A DNA stretch of 64,000 bases from Anoplopoma fimbria. Lineage: Eukaryota; Chordata; Actinopteri; Perciformes; Anoplopomatidae. Location: contig NC_072455.1 in NCBI RefSeq assembly GCF_027596085.1, positions 2,462,850 through 2,526,849 on the forward strand. The letters are read 5' to 3'. The stretch's first letter is position 1, and each line of letters opens with the position of its first letter. Positions 23,602-33,581 of this stretch are shown piece after piece. Position numbers and translations under genes: made by a program. The notes under the pieces were generated by a model. The model saw only the letters and a list, made by a program, of their open reading frames with translations. It was not told the origin of the DNA and made no database searches.

Positions 23602-24482
23602 ATGGCAGGAAACTCCTCCTCGTGCTCCAATGACTCCCTTCTTTATCACAACCGCCCTTTGGCCATGGATTGCCTCATCACCAGACCAAGCTCCTTAATC
23701 TTCACCACATTCTACATCACAAGCATCCTGTTCTTTCTCCATCTCTTCATCCTCGTCCTCTACATGGGTCCCCAATGATGGCGGCGGCAGAGCTCCACCT
23801 CCTCAGCAGCAGTGATGAGTCACTTAGACAGCTTCACCTACCACATGACCGCCCTTGAGCTGATTGGTGTTATTGGGGGCACCCTCTGGAGCTTTAGTAT
23901 CGACTGCATGTCTCTATATTCTATGCGGGGTACTTTCTTCAGAAACTAACCTGGTATGGAGAGACATTCTTTCACATGCTGACCTGTGTGGAGCGCTACC
24001 TGGCTGTCGTTCATCCCGTCACCTACCTGAGTCTTAAAAGAGAGCGAGGGATCAGAATCAGGAACATCAGCATTGGCTGCGTTTGGCTGCTTTCAATTGG
24101 AGCGACAACTCTGGCATCTACAAAATACCTTGTTATCATCGATTTAGGCTTCTTAACTGTCACTTTATTTGCCGTCTTCTCCTGCAGCCTTTCTGTTCTC
24201 TGCATTCTGATTCGTCCAGGACCGGGGGAGCAGGGCGGGGACAGGGAAAGGGTTGACCAATCAAAGCGGATGGCTTTCTACACCATTGTTGCTATACTGG
24301 GAGTGCTGTTGTTGAGGTGTATTTTTAAGCTAGTATTGACTGTTTTTTACACGTTGATGGAAAATTACAAGTGTTTGATGATCACAGCTAATGCCTGGTT
24401 TAATGCCCCCAGCAGTCTGGTGTTACCTCTGATGTTTCTACACAGATCAGGAAAATTAGCGTGTTGTAAGAACAACGCCTAA
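23602..24482 (+). pseudogene. Gene 5: seven-transmembrane receptor pseudogene
   Basis: Begins like its neighbours (MAGNSSSCSNDS, Cys pair position retained) after CTCTTCCAG. The codon that is CGA in paralogues (GTCCAACGATGG) is TGA here at 23776-23778, ending the frame after about 58 residues. A 4-base deletion near 23906-23915 (GACTGCATGTCTCTAT against TACTTGGATCAGGTCTCTAT) then shifts the frame; the remainder reads in another frame from MLTCVERYLAV at 23976 to the stop at 24482. The exon-1/promoter module is missing. Three independent lesions make this a dead copy. Confidence 0.93.
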
Positions 24483-24509
24483 TGAGGCAAAAACTTCTCC
24501 CAACTCATG

Positions 24510-25156
24510 TGTTACGCCCACTGACTCATCTCTGGCCTCTTTTTGGAGGAGAGCTGTCTGTCTGTGTTTCAGGTCTGCCACGCACCCCTTTCAGTGCCTG
24601 AAGCACCCACACCTGAGTGTCATCAGGCCGTCAGTGGAGCTGCATATAAACCTCCAGATCCAGTGCTTCTGCCCTCTTCTTCGCTCTTGGCCTGTGAGCT
24701 GGTTTTTTTGTTGCTGTTGTGAGCATTGATACTGTGTAAACCTGTGTTTATACTGTTACCCTCTGTTTTGGGCTGGTTAGTTGGTGGGGAGGTTTATTAG
24801 TAACCAGTCTGAGTCATTTTGGGGAAGCTGTATAGGTGTTCTCTGCTAATTAAGTAATGTCTGTTTTCTCCTGTTTTACTATCAGCTAGTGAGCTCAGTA
24901 TTGTGTTTTGGTTTGTTTCTGTAGGAAAGTTTGAGTTTCTTATTTTCTAGATAGTGTGGGGGTTTTGTTCATTATTTTGGCCTTGGAGACCCTGATGTCA
25001 ATGCTTCCATGTTAGTTGGATTTATTTCTGTTAATCAATTTGTTATCAATAAATGTTACCTATTGTGCTCGAGTCTTCAAGCTGCCTTTCATTTAGTTTG
25101 TCTCACATAGTTGTTTTACTGCCAGATACCCCTAGACCATTAAGTAGGCCGTAACA
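24510..25156 (+). mobile_element. Solo-LTR-like element
   Basis: About 647 bases starting TGTTACGCCC and ending GGCCGTAACA, so the termini are TG...CA with inverted TGTTACG/CGTAACA ends. Inside are a TATA-like GCATATAAACC (about 24641-24651) and an AATAAA signal in ATCAATAAATG (about 25047), in the order expected for U3-R-U5. Flanking bases do not give a clear target duplication, and no internal region follows. It lies in the 3' flank of pseudogene 5. Confidence 0.6.
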
Positions 25157-25230
25157 TAGTGTAAAAGCGCTTTGAGTGGTCGCAAGACGAAAGGTGCTAT
25201 TCAAGTACAAGACCATTTACCATTTACCAC
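25157..25230 (+). mobile_element. SINE-type tail fragment
   Basis: GTAAAAGCGCTTTGAGTGGT, AGGTGCTATTCAAGTACAAG and CCATTTACCATTTACC form the 3' part of a common fish interspersed repeat. The head is missing. Confidence 0.55.
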
Positions 25231-26411
25231 ATGCTCTTGAAAAAAAGTTCTGAAGTGTTTTTGTTTTGTTCTTCTGATAACTAAACATGTTGTTTTCTCT
25301 TTGATTTATTCAAGTTGCTGGATATCTAGGGTTTCCTGTAAATAAGAAAAACGTATTTGTTGTTTTAGCTTCAATGAATAATCATGATTAAACTACTATT
25401 AAATGTGATATGAATGGTTATTGGAGTAAAGATAAAGCTGAATAAATAAAATTCGGATTATGTAATATGTTACTTTATGTGCAGCACTTATACACATGGT
25501 AATATATATACATATACAGCATTGGTTTTACGTTTGTGACTTAATGAATATTATCCAAAGGCCGTGCATGCATGTTTATTGCACTGTATATAGTATAGAA
25601 GTATAGTAGATGATTTGGTATTCCACAGAGGTTCCACTTGCAGCACCCATACTGTCTATAGAGGAATCAAAGAGGTGTTTGAAAAAGATTTGATGAAAAT
25701 AAAACAACTATGCAAAACAGTTGATGACTATTTGATTTGAATAACCAGCAGGCTTTGTCCTTACATCATTTGAATTCTGTCAACTGTCCATCAAATTGAC
25801 TGATAAACTGCAGTTGAATCGATGTGGTGTGGATAGAGGCATGAAGGAATGTTTAAATTGTGCATTGTCATGATTTGGTAACTTGAGAGGCCTCAGAGTC
25901 CTTCACACTTTGCAGAATCTAGGTAATGAAGCTGAGTGAAATAAAAAAAGATTTTACGTTTTCTGTATGACTGTGGTGCTGCACGGTGGTGTAGTGGTTA
26001 GCACTGTCGCCTCACAGCAAGAGGGGCCCGGGTTCAATTCCCGGGCCAGACAACCTTCTGTGTGGAGTTTGCATGTTCTCCCCGTGTCAGCGTGGGTTCT
26101 CTCCGGGTTCTCCGGCTTCCTCCCACAGTCCAAAGACATGCAGCTTAGGTTAATTGATGACTCTGAAATTGCCCGTAGGTGTGGATGTGAGTGTGAGTGG
26201 TTGTCTGTCTCTATATGTCAGCCCTGCGACAGACTGGAGACCTGTCCAGGGTGAACCCTGCCTTCACCCATTGACAGCTGAGATCGGCTCCAGCACCCCC
26301 ACGACCCTTAACTGGATAAGCGGTTACGGAAAATGGATGGATGGATGTATGACTGTGTCCATCTTTGCGGTAACAAGATCTTCTCCGACATCATATTTGT
26401 GTTTTAATAAA
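25231..26411 (+). other. Gene 5 relic 3' flank with conserved block and AATAAA
   Basis: The conserved block (about 25711-25798) and AATAAA (26406-26411) survive behind the pseudogene, interrupted by a SINE at 25976-26347. Confidence 0.55.
25976..26347 (+). mobile_element. tRNA-derived SINE with RTE-like tail and 10-bp target duplication
   Basis: The head has box A (TGGTGTAGTGGTTAGCAC) and box B (GGGTTCAATTCC). The body has GTGGAGTTTGCATGTTCTCC and TCCTCCCACAGTCCAAAGAC. The 3' end is GGATAAGCGGTTACGG and an (ATGG)n tail. TATGACTGTG occurs at both 25966-25975 and 26348-26357, the target-site duplication. Paralogous flanks (for example near 16590) have the uninterrupted sequence, so insertion followed duplication. 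Confidence 0.92.
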
Positions 26412-26529
26412 CATATATTCAAGTTAGAACAACTGAAGCTGACTGAATTTGATCTAATATTCATACAAATGAAGATTGAGTACAAGTTTTCCACATTGGA
26501 TGTGTCGTTGAAACATTTGAACAAGACTT

Positions 26530-27035
26530 AAATTCAATTTAATAAAATTTTTATAGCTTAAAATCACAAATTATAAATTTGCCTCAGAGGGCTTTACAAT
26601 CTGTACACATGCAACATCCTCTGTCCCAGAACACTCACATCGGCACAGGAAAAACTAAAAAAACCCTTTAATAAGGAGAAAAAAGGAAGAAACCTATGGG
26701 AGAACGACAGAGGAGGGATCCTTCTCCCAGGATGGACAGAATGCAATAGATGTCATGTGTACAGAATGAACAGCATAACAGAGATACAACACATTCAATG
26801 TATATGACATAAATTATTCATATAGTAAGAGTATTAAGCAGAGTAACGAAGGGAAAAATCAAGACTGCTTTATAATAACAGCAGCAATGGCTATAGTAGA
26901 TCTATGATAATGATATGGGGAATAGTAATAGTAATGTGACTAATAATAATAATGGTAGTAGCAGTTGGTGTCAGCAGGGCCACACCAGGAGGCACGACCA
27001 CAGTCCAGGTACAGCCACGATTTATGGAAACCTGC
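26530..27035 (-). mobile_element. LINE 3' end, reverse orientation
   Basis: Reverse complement of the 3' part of the LINE at 45.5-46.8 kb. Shared features include CAGAGGGCTTTACAATCTG, AGGATCCTTCTCCCAGGATG-like sequence, CATTCAATGTATATGACATA, (TAA)n, and GGTGTCAGCAGGGCCACA. Untranslated end only, with no reverse-transcriptase frame. Confidence 0.75.
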
Positions 27036-27283
27036 GATAATGATTCTGTATGCAAACAACAAAATAAATATAGGATACAAGGGAAAATAAGATAATTGAT
27101 GCTCAGGTTCTGTGTATGTTTTCATAGTGTTTACATGAGTTGGTGTATTTAAACTTATATACATTTATGTTCATTATACATGAATTCATTGTTTATTTAT
27201 CAATAGGTTATTTATTTGTCAGACACTTTATCATTGAATCTTTGATTTTTATGTGAATCAAAAATTTGAATTTGGATTTAACA

Positions 27284-27315
27284 CAGAGAGAGAGAGAGAG
27301 GGAGAGGGAGAGAGC

Positions 27316-27353
<38 letters not shown>

Positions 27354-27359
27354 GAGAGG
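27284..27359. repeat. (GA)n microsatellite upstream of gene 6
   Basis: Pure to near-pure GA with GGGAGAGGGAG and GCGAGAG interruptions, immediately before the first exon-1 module. Confidence 0.95.
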
Positions 27360-27360
27360 C

Positions 27361-27422
27361 TATATTTTGATCAGCTACTCAGACACAAGTTCACAGAACA
27401 AGGAAGACCTGATAGTGATAAG
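27361..27422 (+). promoter_or_regulatory. Gene 6 first promoter/exon-1 module
   Basis: TATATTTTGATC at 27361, ACTCAGACACAAGTTCACAG, then AGGAAGACC and GATAAG before a GT donor at 27423. It most resembles the gene 7 module (CTATATTTTGAT, AGGAAGACC, GATAAG). Confidence 0.55.
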
Positions 27423-27486
27423 GTTGGTCTTTTTTATTTAGAATATTATAATCTTCTTAAATTGACACCCAGAACACCCAGAACAG

Positions 27487-27547
27487 TATATTTTGAGCAG
27501 ATACTCAGACAAGCAAGTCCACAGAGCGACGACGACAAGAAACTAAG
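27487..27547 (+). promoter_or_regulatory. Gene 6 second promoter/exon-1 module
   Basis: TATATTTTGAGC at 27487, then AAGTCCACAGAGCGACGACG and AAACTAAG before a GT donor at 27548. It most resembles the gene 4 module, lacking the TACTGAT segment. Two tandem first exons could give alternative starts for gene 6. Confidence 0.55.
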
Positions 27548-27593
27548 GTTTGTCTTCTTATTCATTTTTAATATCATCATCTGTCATCATCAT

Positions 27594-27650
27594 CTTGTAA
27601 ATTTCCCTGCTGCGGGACTAATAAAGGCTTATCTTATCTTATCTTATCTT
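27594..27650 (+). mobile_element. LINE-type 3' tail
   Basis: TTGTAAATTTCCCTGCTGCG, GACTAATAAAGG and a (CTTAT)n run form the terminal signature of a fish non-LTR element. Only about 57 bases remain, inside the gene 6 intron. Confidence 0.55.
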
Positions 27651-29283
27651 CTTAAATGTTAAAGGTACAATAAACTGATTTTACAATATCAATATACTTA
27701 AATTGTGACAAATGTTTTTTTAGTAGTGTTGTTATTGGACCTAAACAAATGCCACCTCTTCAGACTGTGGCGATAGAAGTATTAAGTTGTTTGTATTCCC
27801 TCTTGGCACCGTAGCGGCTCCGAGTATACATAAAGGTGTTCATGCTCAAAGAGCTGCTTGTTGCATTATTCGGAGATGTGCTACCGGGCAAACAACAAAA
27901 TTAACTGTGAAGAAGCAAAGAGACAACATAACAAGCCAACCTCCACATAAATTATCTGTAAAATCATGTCTCATATTAATGGACTACTTTATTGCCTTTG
28001 TACAAGCCCTGTAAAAAAAGAAGTCAAGTATTACGTGTTTTATAAAGAAACAAAGGTTAAATATCCTGTAAAAAATTTGATATGGCTACAAAATATTTTC
28101 TCAAATTAATATATTTAAGACCTCCTGTTTCTTCAGCACCGAATTGGTCCTCTTTTATCTAATTCTATGAAAATCGCTGATTGTGCACACTAAATTACAA
28201 AAACTACCAAACAGCGCGACCACCTGCGGAGCTTCTGCACACTACCCCCGGGTTGTGGTTACGTCGTTTCCTGGGGTGCACTACGTGCCGGCTTCACTAC
28301 AGCGAATAAAAACTAAGCTTTCGTGTTAAGTAGCCGTAATCCTTTTTGGTAAACTGAGAATCGCTAATTCTTATCAATAGCATACACATAGCTAGCGCTA
28401 ACGTCTCTCGAAACCAAGCACATATGTGGCGCTAGCATACGCATATCCCAGCTTTGCATGTAGTCTCAAATTTACAAAGGTTTGACTTAATACAGAATTT
28501 TGTCACCAAAACAGTCACTTTACAGCACTTAACCAACCATAATCATAACAATATTAAGCATGCTAGTGATTAGCACTAGCTCTAGCGATGAGCATAAGCT
28601 AATTGAGAGGGTAATTGCCATCATGAGCAGTCACTTAGAAACAGTAAAGTCTGACTCTATGTAAGAGTATTGTAAACCAAGCCCAGCAGTTCATGAGTTG
28701 ATTTTTATGTTCTGTAAGTGTAGCATAACAGCATGGTTAAGGTGGCAAGCTAGCTAGGTAATTGGCCGGCCGCTAAATTAGCAAAATTGAGCAATTTAAC
28801 GCTGCATCCGCTCATTCTTGTCACTTTGTAATAAAGCACATTGCTATTGCACGATAATCAGTCAGTTACACGGATTCACCAAATTCTGTAATACATTACA
28901 TTACATTACAGTCATTTAGCAGACGCTTTTATCCAAAGCGACTTACAGGAAGTAATATGCAGATGGCTTCATTTCAAGTCCACAAAAAGAAAGAAAAGCC
29001 TTGTGCTGTGATTGTAATGCTGCTCTGGATACAGGAAATGAACCCACAATAGACGTGACTGGGCGTGTATTAACTAAATGTTGATTCTTATTTTCATGTT
29101 TTAAAGACATTCTTGAATTGAAAACTCTGGTGTTAAGTTAGTCTGTTTTTGGGATAAAAATATGAAAAAAAAACCTTTAAGTGGCAGGAAGACGAGCAAA
29201 GAAAGGATCCCTCTTGGATCGATAGACATGCAAAACATGTAGTTTTTTAATTCCCTCCATTTGATTGTCTTTTTCTCTTCTAG
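27651..29283 (+). other. Remainder of the gene 6 predicted intron
   Basis: Shares TTGCCTTTGTACAAGCCCTG (about 27990) and following sequence with the gene 4 intron (about 18135). It contains a reverse-strand SINE tail at 28893-28949 and the fossil LINE trace before the acceptor TCTCTTCTAG. No gene is seen. Confidence 0.45.
28893..28949 (-). mobile_element. SINE tail fragment, reverse orientation
   Basis: ACATTACATTACAGTCATTT, AGCAGACGCTTTTATCC and AAAGCGACTTACAGG are the reverse complement of the tail of the SINE at 15.1-15.4 kb. Confidence 0.8.
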
Positions 29284-29285
29284 AT

Positions 29286-30161
29286 ATGGCAGTAAACTCC
29301 TCCTCCTCCTCCAACGACTCCCTTCTTCATCCCATGAGCATGTATTGCTACGTCACCAGACCAAGCTCCTTGATCTTCTTCACATTCTACATCACAAGCA
29401 TCCTCCTCTTCCTCCCTCTCTTCATCCTCATCCTCTACCTCGGTCTCCAACGATGGAGGCAGCAACGCTCCACCTCCTCAGCAGCAGTGACGAGTCACTC
29501 AGACAGCTTCACCTACCACATGACCTCCATGGAGCTGATTGGTGTTTTGGGGGACACCTTCTGCTGCTGTGGTGTCTACTGGTATCATGTTAATATTTTG
29601 GATTTTGGGTTTGTTCTTTCCTCTTACACCTGGTTTGGACGGACATTCTTACACATGCTGACCTGTCTTGAGCACTACCTGGCTGTCGTTCATCCCGTCA
29701 CCTACCTGAGCCTGAGAAGGGAGCGAGGGATCAGAATCAGGAACATCAGCATTGGGTGCGTTTGGCTGATTTCCGTTGGAGCGACAACTCTGGTGCATAC
29801 AAAAAACACTCTCATCATGGATTTGGGCTTCTTAATTGTCTCTATGATTGCCATCTCCTTCTGCAGCCTTTCTGTTCTCTGCGTTCTGATTCGCCCAGGC
29901 CCGGGGGAGCAGGGCGGGGACAACGAAAGGGTTGACCAATCAAAGCGGAGGGCTTTCTACACCATAGTTGCTATACTAGGAGTGCTCTTGTTGAGGTGTA
30001 TTTTTAACCTGGTTTTGACTGTTTCTATCAATTTGAGGAAAAAGGATGTGTGTTTGATGGTTTCAGCTGAAAAATGGGTTAATGTCCTGAGCATTCTGGT
30101 GTTACCGCTGATGTTTCTACACAGATCAGGAACATTAGCGTGTCGTAAGAACAACACCTAA
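29286..30161 (+). CDS. Gene 6: atypical seven-transmembrane receptor with EHY in TM3 (291 aa)
   Basis: Intact frame. The start ATG is two bases after the acceptor TCTCTTCTAG. N-terminus MAVNSSSSSNDS, Cys21, and a third-loop Cys (DVCLMV) complete the invariant pair. TM3 ends CLEHYLAVVHPVTYLSLR, with His130 (CAC, 29673-29675) in place of Arg3.50, as in gene 4. The second loop is RRERGIRIRNIS and the third RPGPGEQGGDNERVDQSKRR. The conserved NVPSS before TM7 is NVLSI, and the tail CCK is CRK, so it has more departures than other intact copies. It may be a relaxed or specialised copy. It has two possible first exons. Confidence 0.85.
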   Translation: MAVNSSSSSNDSLLHPMSMYCYVTRPSSLIFFTFYITSILLFLPLFILILYLGLQRWRQQRSTSSAAVTSHSDSFTYHMTSMELIGVLGDTFCCCGVYWYHVNILDFGFVLSSYTWFGRTFLHMLTCLEHYLAVVHPVTYLSLRRERGIRIRNISIGCVWLISVGATTLVHTKNTLIMDLGFLIVSMIAISFCSLSVLCVLIRPGPGEQGGDNERVDQSKRRAFYTIVAILGVLLLRCIFNLVLTVSINLRKKDVCLMVSAEKWVNVLSILVLPLMFLHRSGTLACRKNNT

Positions 30162-32686
30162 TGAGGCAACACCTTCTCCCAACTGATGAATGACTGCAGC
30201 TTGGTCAGTGACAGTAGGCTTCAAACTATGACGCTCTAGGTACACCTCTCGCGTCAGTTTTGGACGGGTCAGGGATGGTGTGTCAAGTTTACGCTAGTGT
30301 CTTTACAAAATGAGCTGTCGTGTTCACAAGAAAAGTAAAATTTTTGCTTGTTACATTCATAACAAAATAAACTTCAAACATAGGTTTACCTAGTTTTTAG
30401 GTATATTTGCACAACGAAAATACCTGGTTAGGTTTAGGCAACAAAAGATCTTGGTAAGGCTTCGGAAAACACTGATTTTGGTTAAAGTAACTATGCTTGT
30501 TAAATAAATTAGGTAAGTTGTTACACAACTGGTATACGTAAAGTCCGTAAATCCTTCATAGAGATGCTAAACGATGCACTGGTCCAATGATATCAGAAAA
30601 CAAGGGGAACTGACCAAGCCGTAGTACTTGACACGTTGGGAGTGAGAATAGGGTTGAACAAGGATTCTAAGGATTAGATTTTATTGAAATGAAGTCACTT
30701 CGGTTACAAGAAAACAATTGCCTTTTTAAACACACTCTGGTTTGGTCTCCACCAGGCACAATCAGAAGATCAGCGGTTCGATCCCCGGCTCACTGTAGTC
30801 AACGCTGATGTGTCCTTTGGCAAGACACTTAATCCCAAACTGCTCCAGCAAGCTTTACCATTTACCACTTTACCAAAAACGTGACTATGCAAAATTTATT
30901 TAATTGTCCTTGCCCTGCAGCTTTAAATTCAGTTCATTCATGTATGAAGTGATGTCAATCAAAAGGCCACAATATCCATATTATTCTCACCTTCTAAAGA
31001 GAGAATTTGTGTTCAGGGACTTCATCTGTGATTATTGAAACCACTTGTTTCAGCTCTGTTCCCCTATCTGTTTGAATCATTGTTGGGCAGTGAACGAATA
31101 TATTAGGATTCTGATCCTGTTGGGCTCTAAGGTTTATTTTTCTGTGCCTTCTTTCTGTTTTTGGTGGGTACGTTTGCTCGAAAGATTTGTGCTTTGTCTC
31201 GTCATGGCGCTTCAAATTGCATTTTATAAGAGTCTGTCCATTCTTGGTTAAAGGCTCTTGTTTTGCGGTCCAAATTTCTTCTTTATGGTGTGAGCCATGT
31301 GAAATAACACTACTCCGAATGTGCGGTCTTTTGCCCCGTCTCCACCTCTGTTTCCCCCCCTCACTCAAGCCGCAATGCTTATCCGAATAAACATATTTGA
31401 TTGGCTGATCAGCATCACCTGAGATGATTTACAAAGCATGCAATTGGTCGGTTTGTTTCCTGTACAGCTGATCGAGTGCCGTAAAGGCTAGAAAAGCTGT
31501 ACAATTTTCAATTATCTATCAGTTTTATGTCCAGGTCCGATTACAACGGCGTCTAGGTCTGGACAAGGACCCTGTCCACCTATAAGAGACCCCTTTGCTA
31601 AAGGGTGCACTGGTCCGATGACAACAGAAAAACCGAGGGGCACTGACCGAGCTGTGGTTCTTGACCATGTTCGACAAGGCTACGGATACAGATTTTATTT
31701 TATTTGAATTAAGTCACTTTGAAAACAACAAAAAAGTTGACTGTTTAAACACCCTCTGGTTTGGTCTCCACCAGGCACAATCAGAAGATAAGCGGTTATA
31801 TCCCTAGCTCGCTGTAGTCATTGTCGATGTGTCCTTGGGCATTGCAGTGGTAGCAAGACTAGAAAGGCGCTGATGTGTTTTTGCTTCTGGTAACTTAACA
31901 TGTTGTATTCTTTATGATTAATTCAAGTCGCTTGTATATCTTGGGTTTCTGGTAAATGAGAAAAAAATGATTTGTTCTTTTAGCTTCACTGAATGATCAT
32001 GATTAAACAACTATTAAATGCGATTTGAATGGTTATGGGAGTAAAGATATTGCTGAATAAATATAGTATATGGATTATGGAATTGTTTTTTTTATGTACA
32101 ACACATATAAATATATATTCACAGTATATACAGCATTGATTTACGATTGTGACTAAATTAATATCATCCAAAGGCCGTGCGTGCATGTTTCTTTCACTGT
32201 ATATGGTGTAGAAGTATAATAGATGATTTGGTATTACTGGGTTATTGCTTAGGAATTGTTTTAAGATGTCACATGTCTGATTCAGCTGTTTCTGAGTGTG
32301 ATGCTTCCTGTGGAGGGGTTCCACTTACAGAAGGAGTCAGTCATATACAGGAATCAAACAGGTGTTTGAAGGAGATGTGATTAAAATAGCACGACCATGC
32401 AAAACAGCTGATGACTATGTGATTTGAATACACAGCAGGCTTTTTCTTCCCATCATTTGAATTCTGTCAACTGTCTATCTAATGGACCGATTAAATAGAC
32501 TATGGTTAGATTTATGGGTTGTGGTAAGAATTCATTAGGAATGAAGACATGTTTGATTTGTACGATGTCCTTATTCTGTAATTTAAGAGGCCTCAGAGGT
32601 CTCACACTTTTTAGAATCCAGCTAACATTTAAAGCTGAGTGAAATGTAAGGAGACTTCTTTGATGTCAGATTTGTGTTGTAATAAA
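30162..32686 (+). other. Gene 6 predicted 3' UTR, expanded by a local duplication
   Basis: The conserved block is at about 32393-32485 and AATAAA at 32681-32686, giving about 2.5 kb, the longest of the series. A segment with CTGGTTTGGTCTCCACCAGG, CACAATCAGAAGAT and a SINE-like GTGTCCTTTGGCAAGACACT occurs at about 30595-30840 and again, diverged, at about 31620-31850. The 700 bases between contain nothing recognisable; open frames near 30994-31390 have no motifs. Confidence 0.5.
30755..30870 (+). mobile_element. SINE fragment
   Basis: AGCGGTTCGATCCCCGGCTC (box B region), then GTGTCCTTTGGCAAGACACT and a CCATTTACCACTTTACC tail. The head with box A is missing. A more decayed duplicate lies at about 31785-31850. 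Confidence 0.6.
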
Positions 32687-32739
32687 CGTATATTCAATCA
32701 AGAAAAACTGAGGCTCATCAATTTTTGTTATTTTACTCG

Positions 32740-33420
32740 CACTTAATATAAAGGTTTTAATGTCTCAAGCCAGACAGAAAGGGTCTTAATCCACAAAACC
32801 TCCTTGTTCCCAAGAAATTAGTAGAGTTCAGACCCATTTTGTCCTAAACCAATCCATTGCCAACACAAACAAGAGGTGGCTCCAAAACACAGTAAATTAT
32901 TTTATTTTGCCTACCATAGGGATAGCCTATCTCCCTGACCTAACAATCATTGCCAAGTCTAGAGAATGTGCTATGTTCCAGACAGCGAAATTGATTTTAG
33001 ACCTTTCCAAATTGGGGTTCTTAATCAACTGGAAGCGGCTACAAGACAGTAGAGGGGGGTTGTGCACGATGCTTGCAGGCTGTGGGCCACTCTGTTGAAA
33101 CACGGATGGATGACCTATATAAACAGGATGGGCTGAGTTCGGTCTTCTGCCCAGGAAAACAGAAGTGGATACAACCGAAGCCCTAACCACTGCCAACCTG
33201 GGTTATCAAGCCGGGCTGTTCTCTTTGACCTGTTGGGTTCCTTTTCAGGGTCTTTGCTACCTGGAAGGACTGGTGAAAAGAATGTGGCGTGTGTCGGTTG
33301 TGTTGCTCATGATCCCTCTTCTGGGCAGAAAAAACACCTACATGTTCCCATGCTCCTTGATGATCCGGGGAATGTGGTGTGCAGGGAGGCTTTGACCCTT
33401 GCAGATTTACCTTTAAAAAC
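32740..33420 (+). mobile_element. Retroelement remnant, possibly DIRS/Gypsy-like
   Basis: A stretch absent from the other inter-gene spacers. A frame at 32907-33098 contains ILDLSKLGFLINWKR, reminiscent of DIRS-type reverse transcriptases around the segment after the catalytic motif. The frame then breaks and continues as disconnected short frames. Identity of the element class is an inference from this one motif. Confidence 0.35.
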
Positions 33421-33479
33421 TGTTTGTCAGTGCCACTTTGTTTTTTATTCAAATAAAACATTTGAATTTGGATTTACCT

Positions 33480-33483
<4 letters not shown>

Positions 33484-33531
<48 letters not shown>
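33484..33531. repeat. (GA)n microsatellite upstream of gene 7
   Basis: About 48 bases of pure GA just before the gene 7 promoter module. Confidence 0.95.
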
Positions 33532-33534
<3 letters not shown>

Positions 33535-33581
33535 TGAGAGAGAGAAAGAAGAGAAGGGTTTCTGTGACAAACAGCCAGTGC

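Noticed and set aside
25978..26050. Functional tRNA gene
   Set aside because: Box A and B are present but the sequence continues as a SINE body with an ATGG tail and target duplications.
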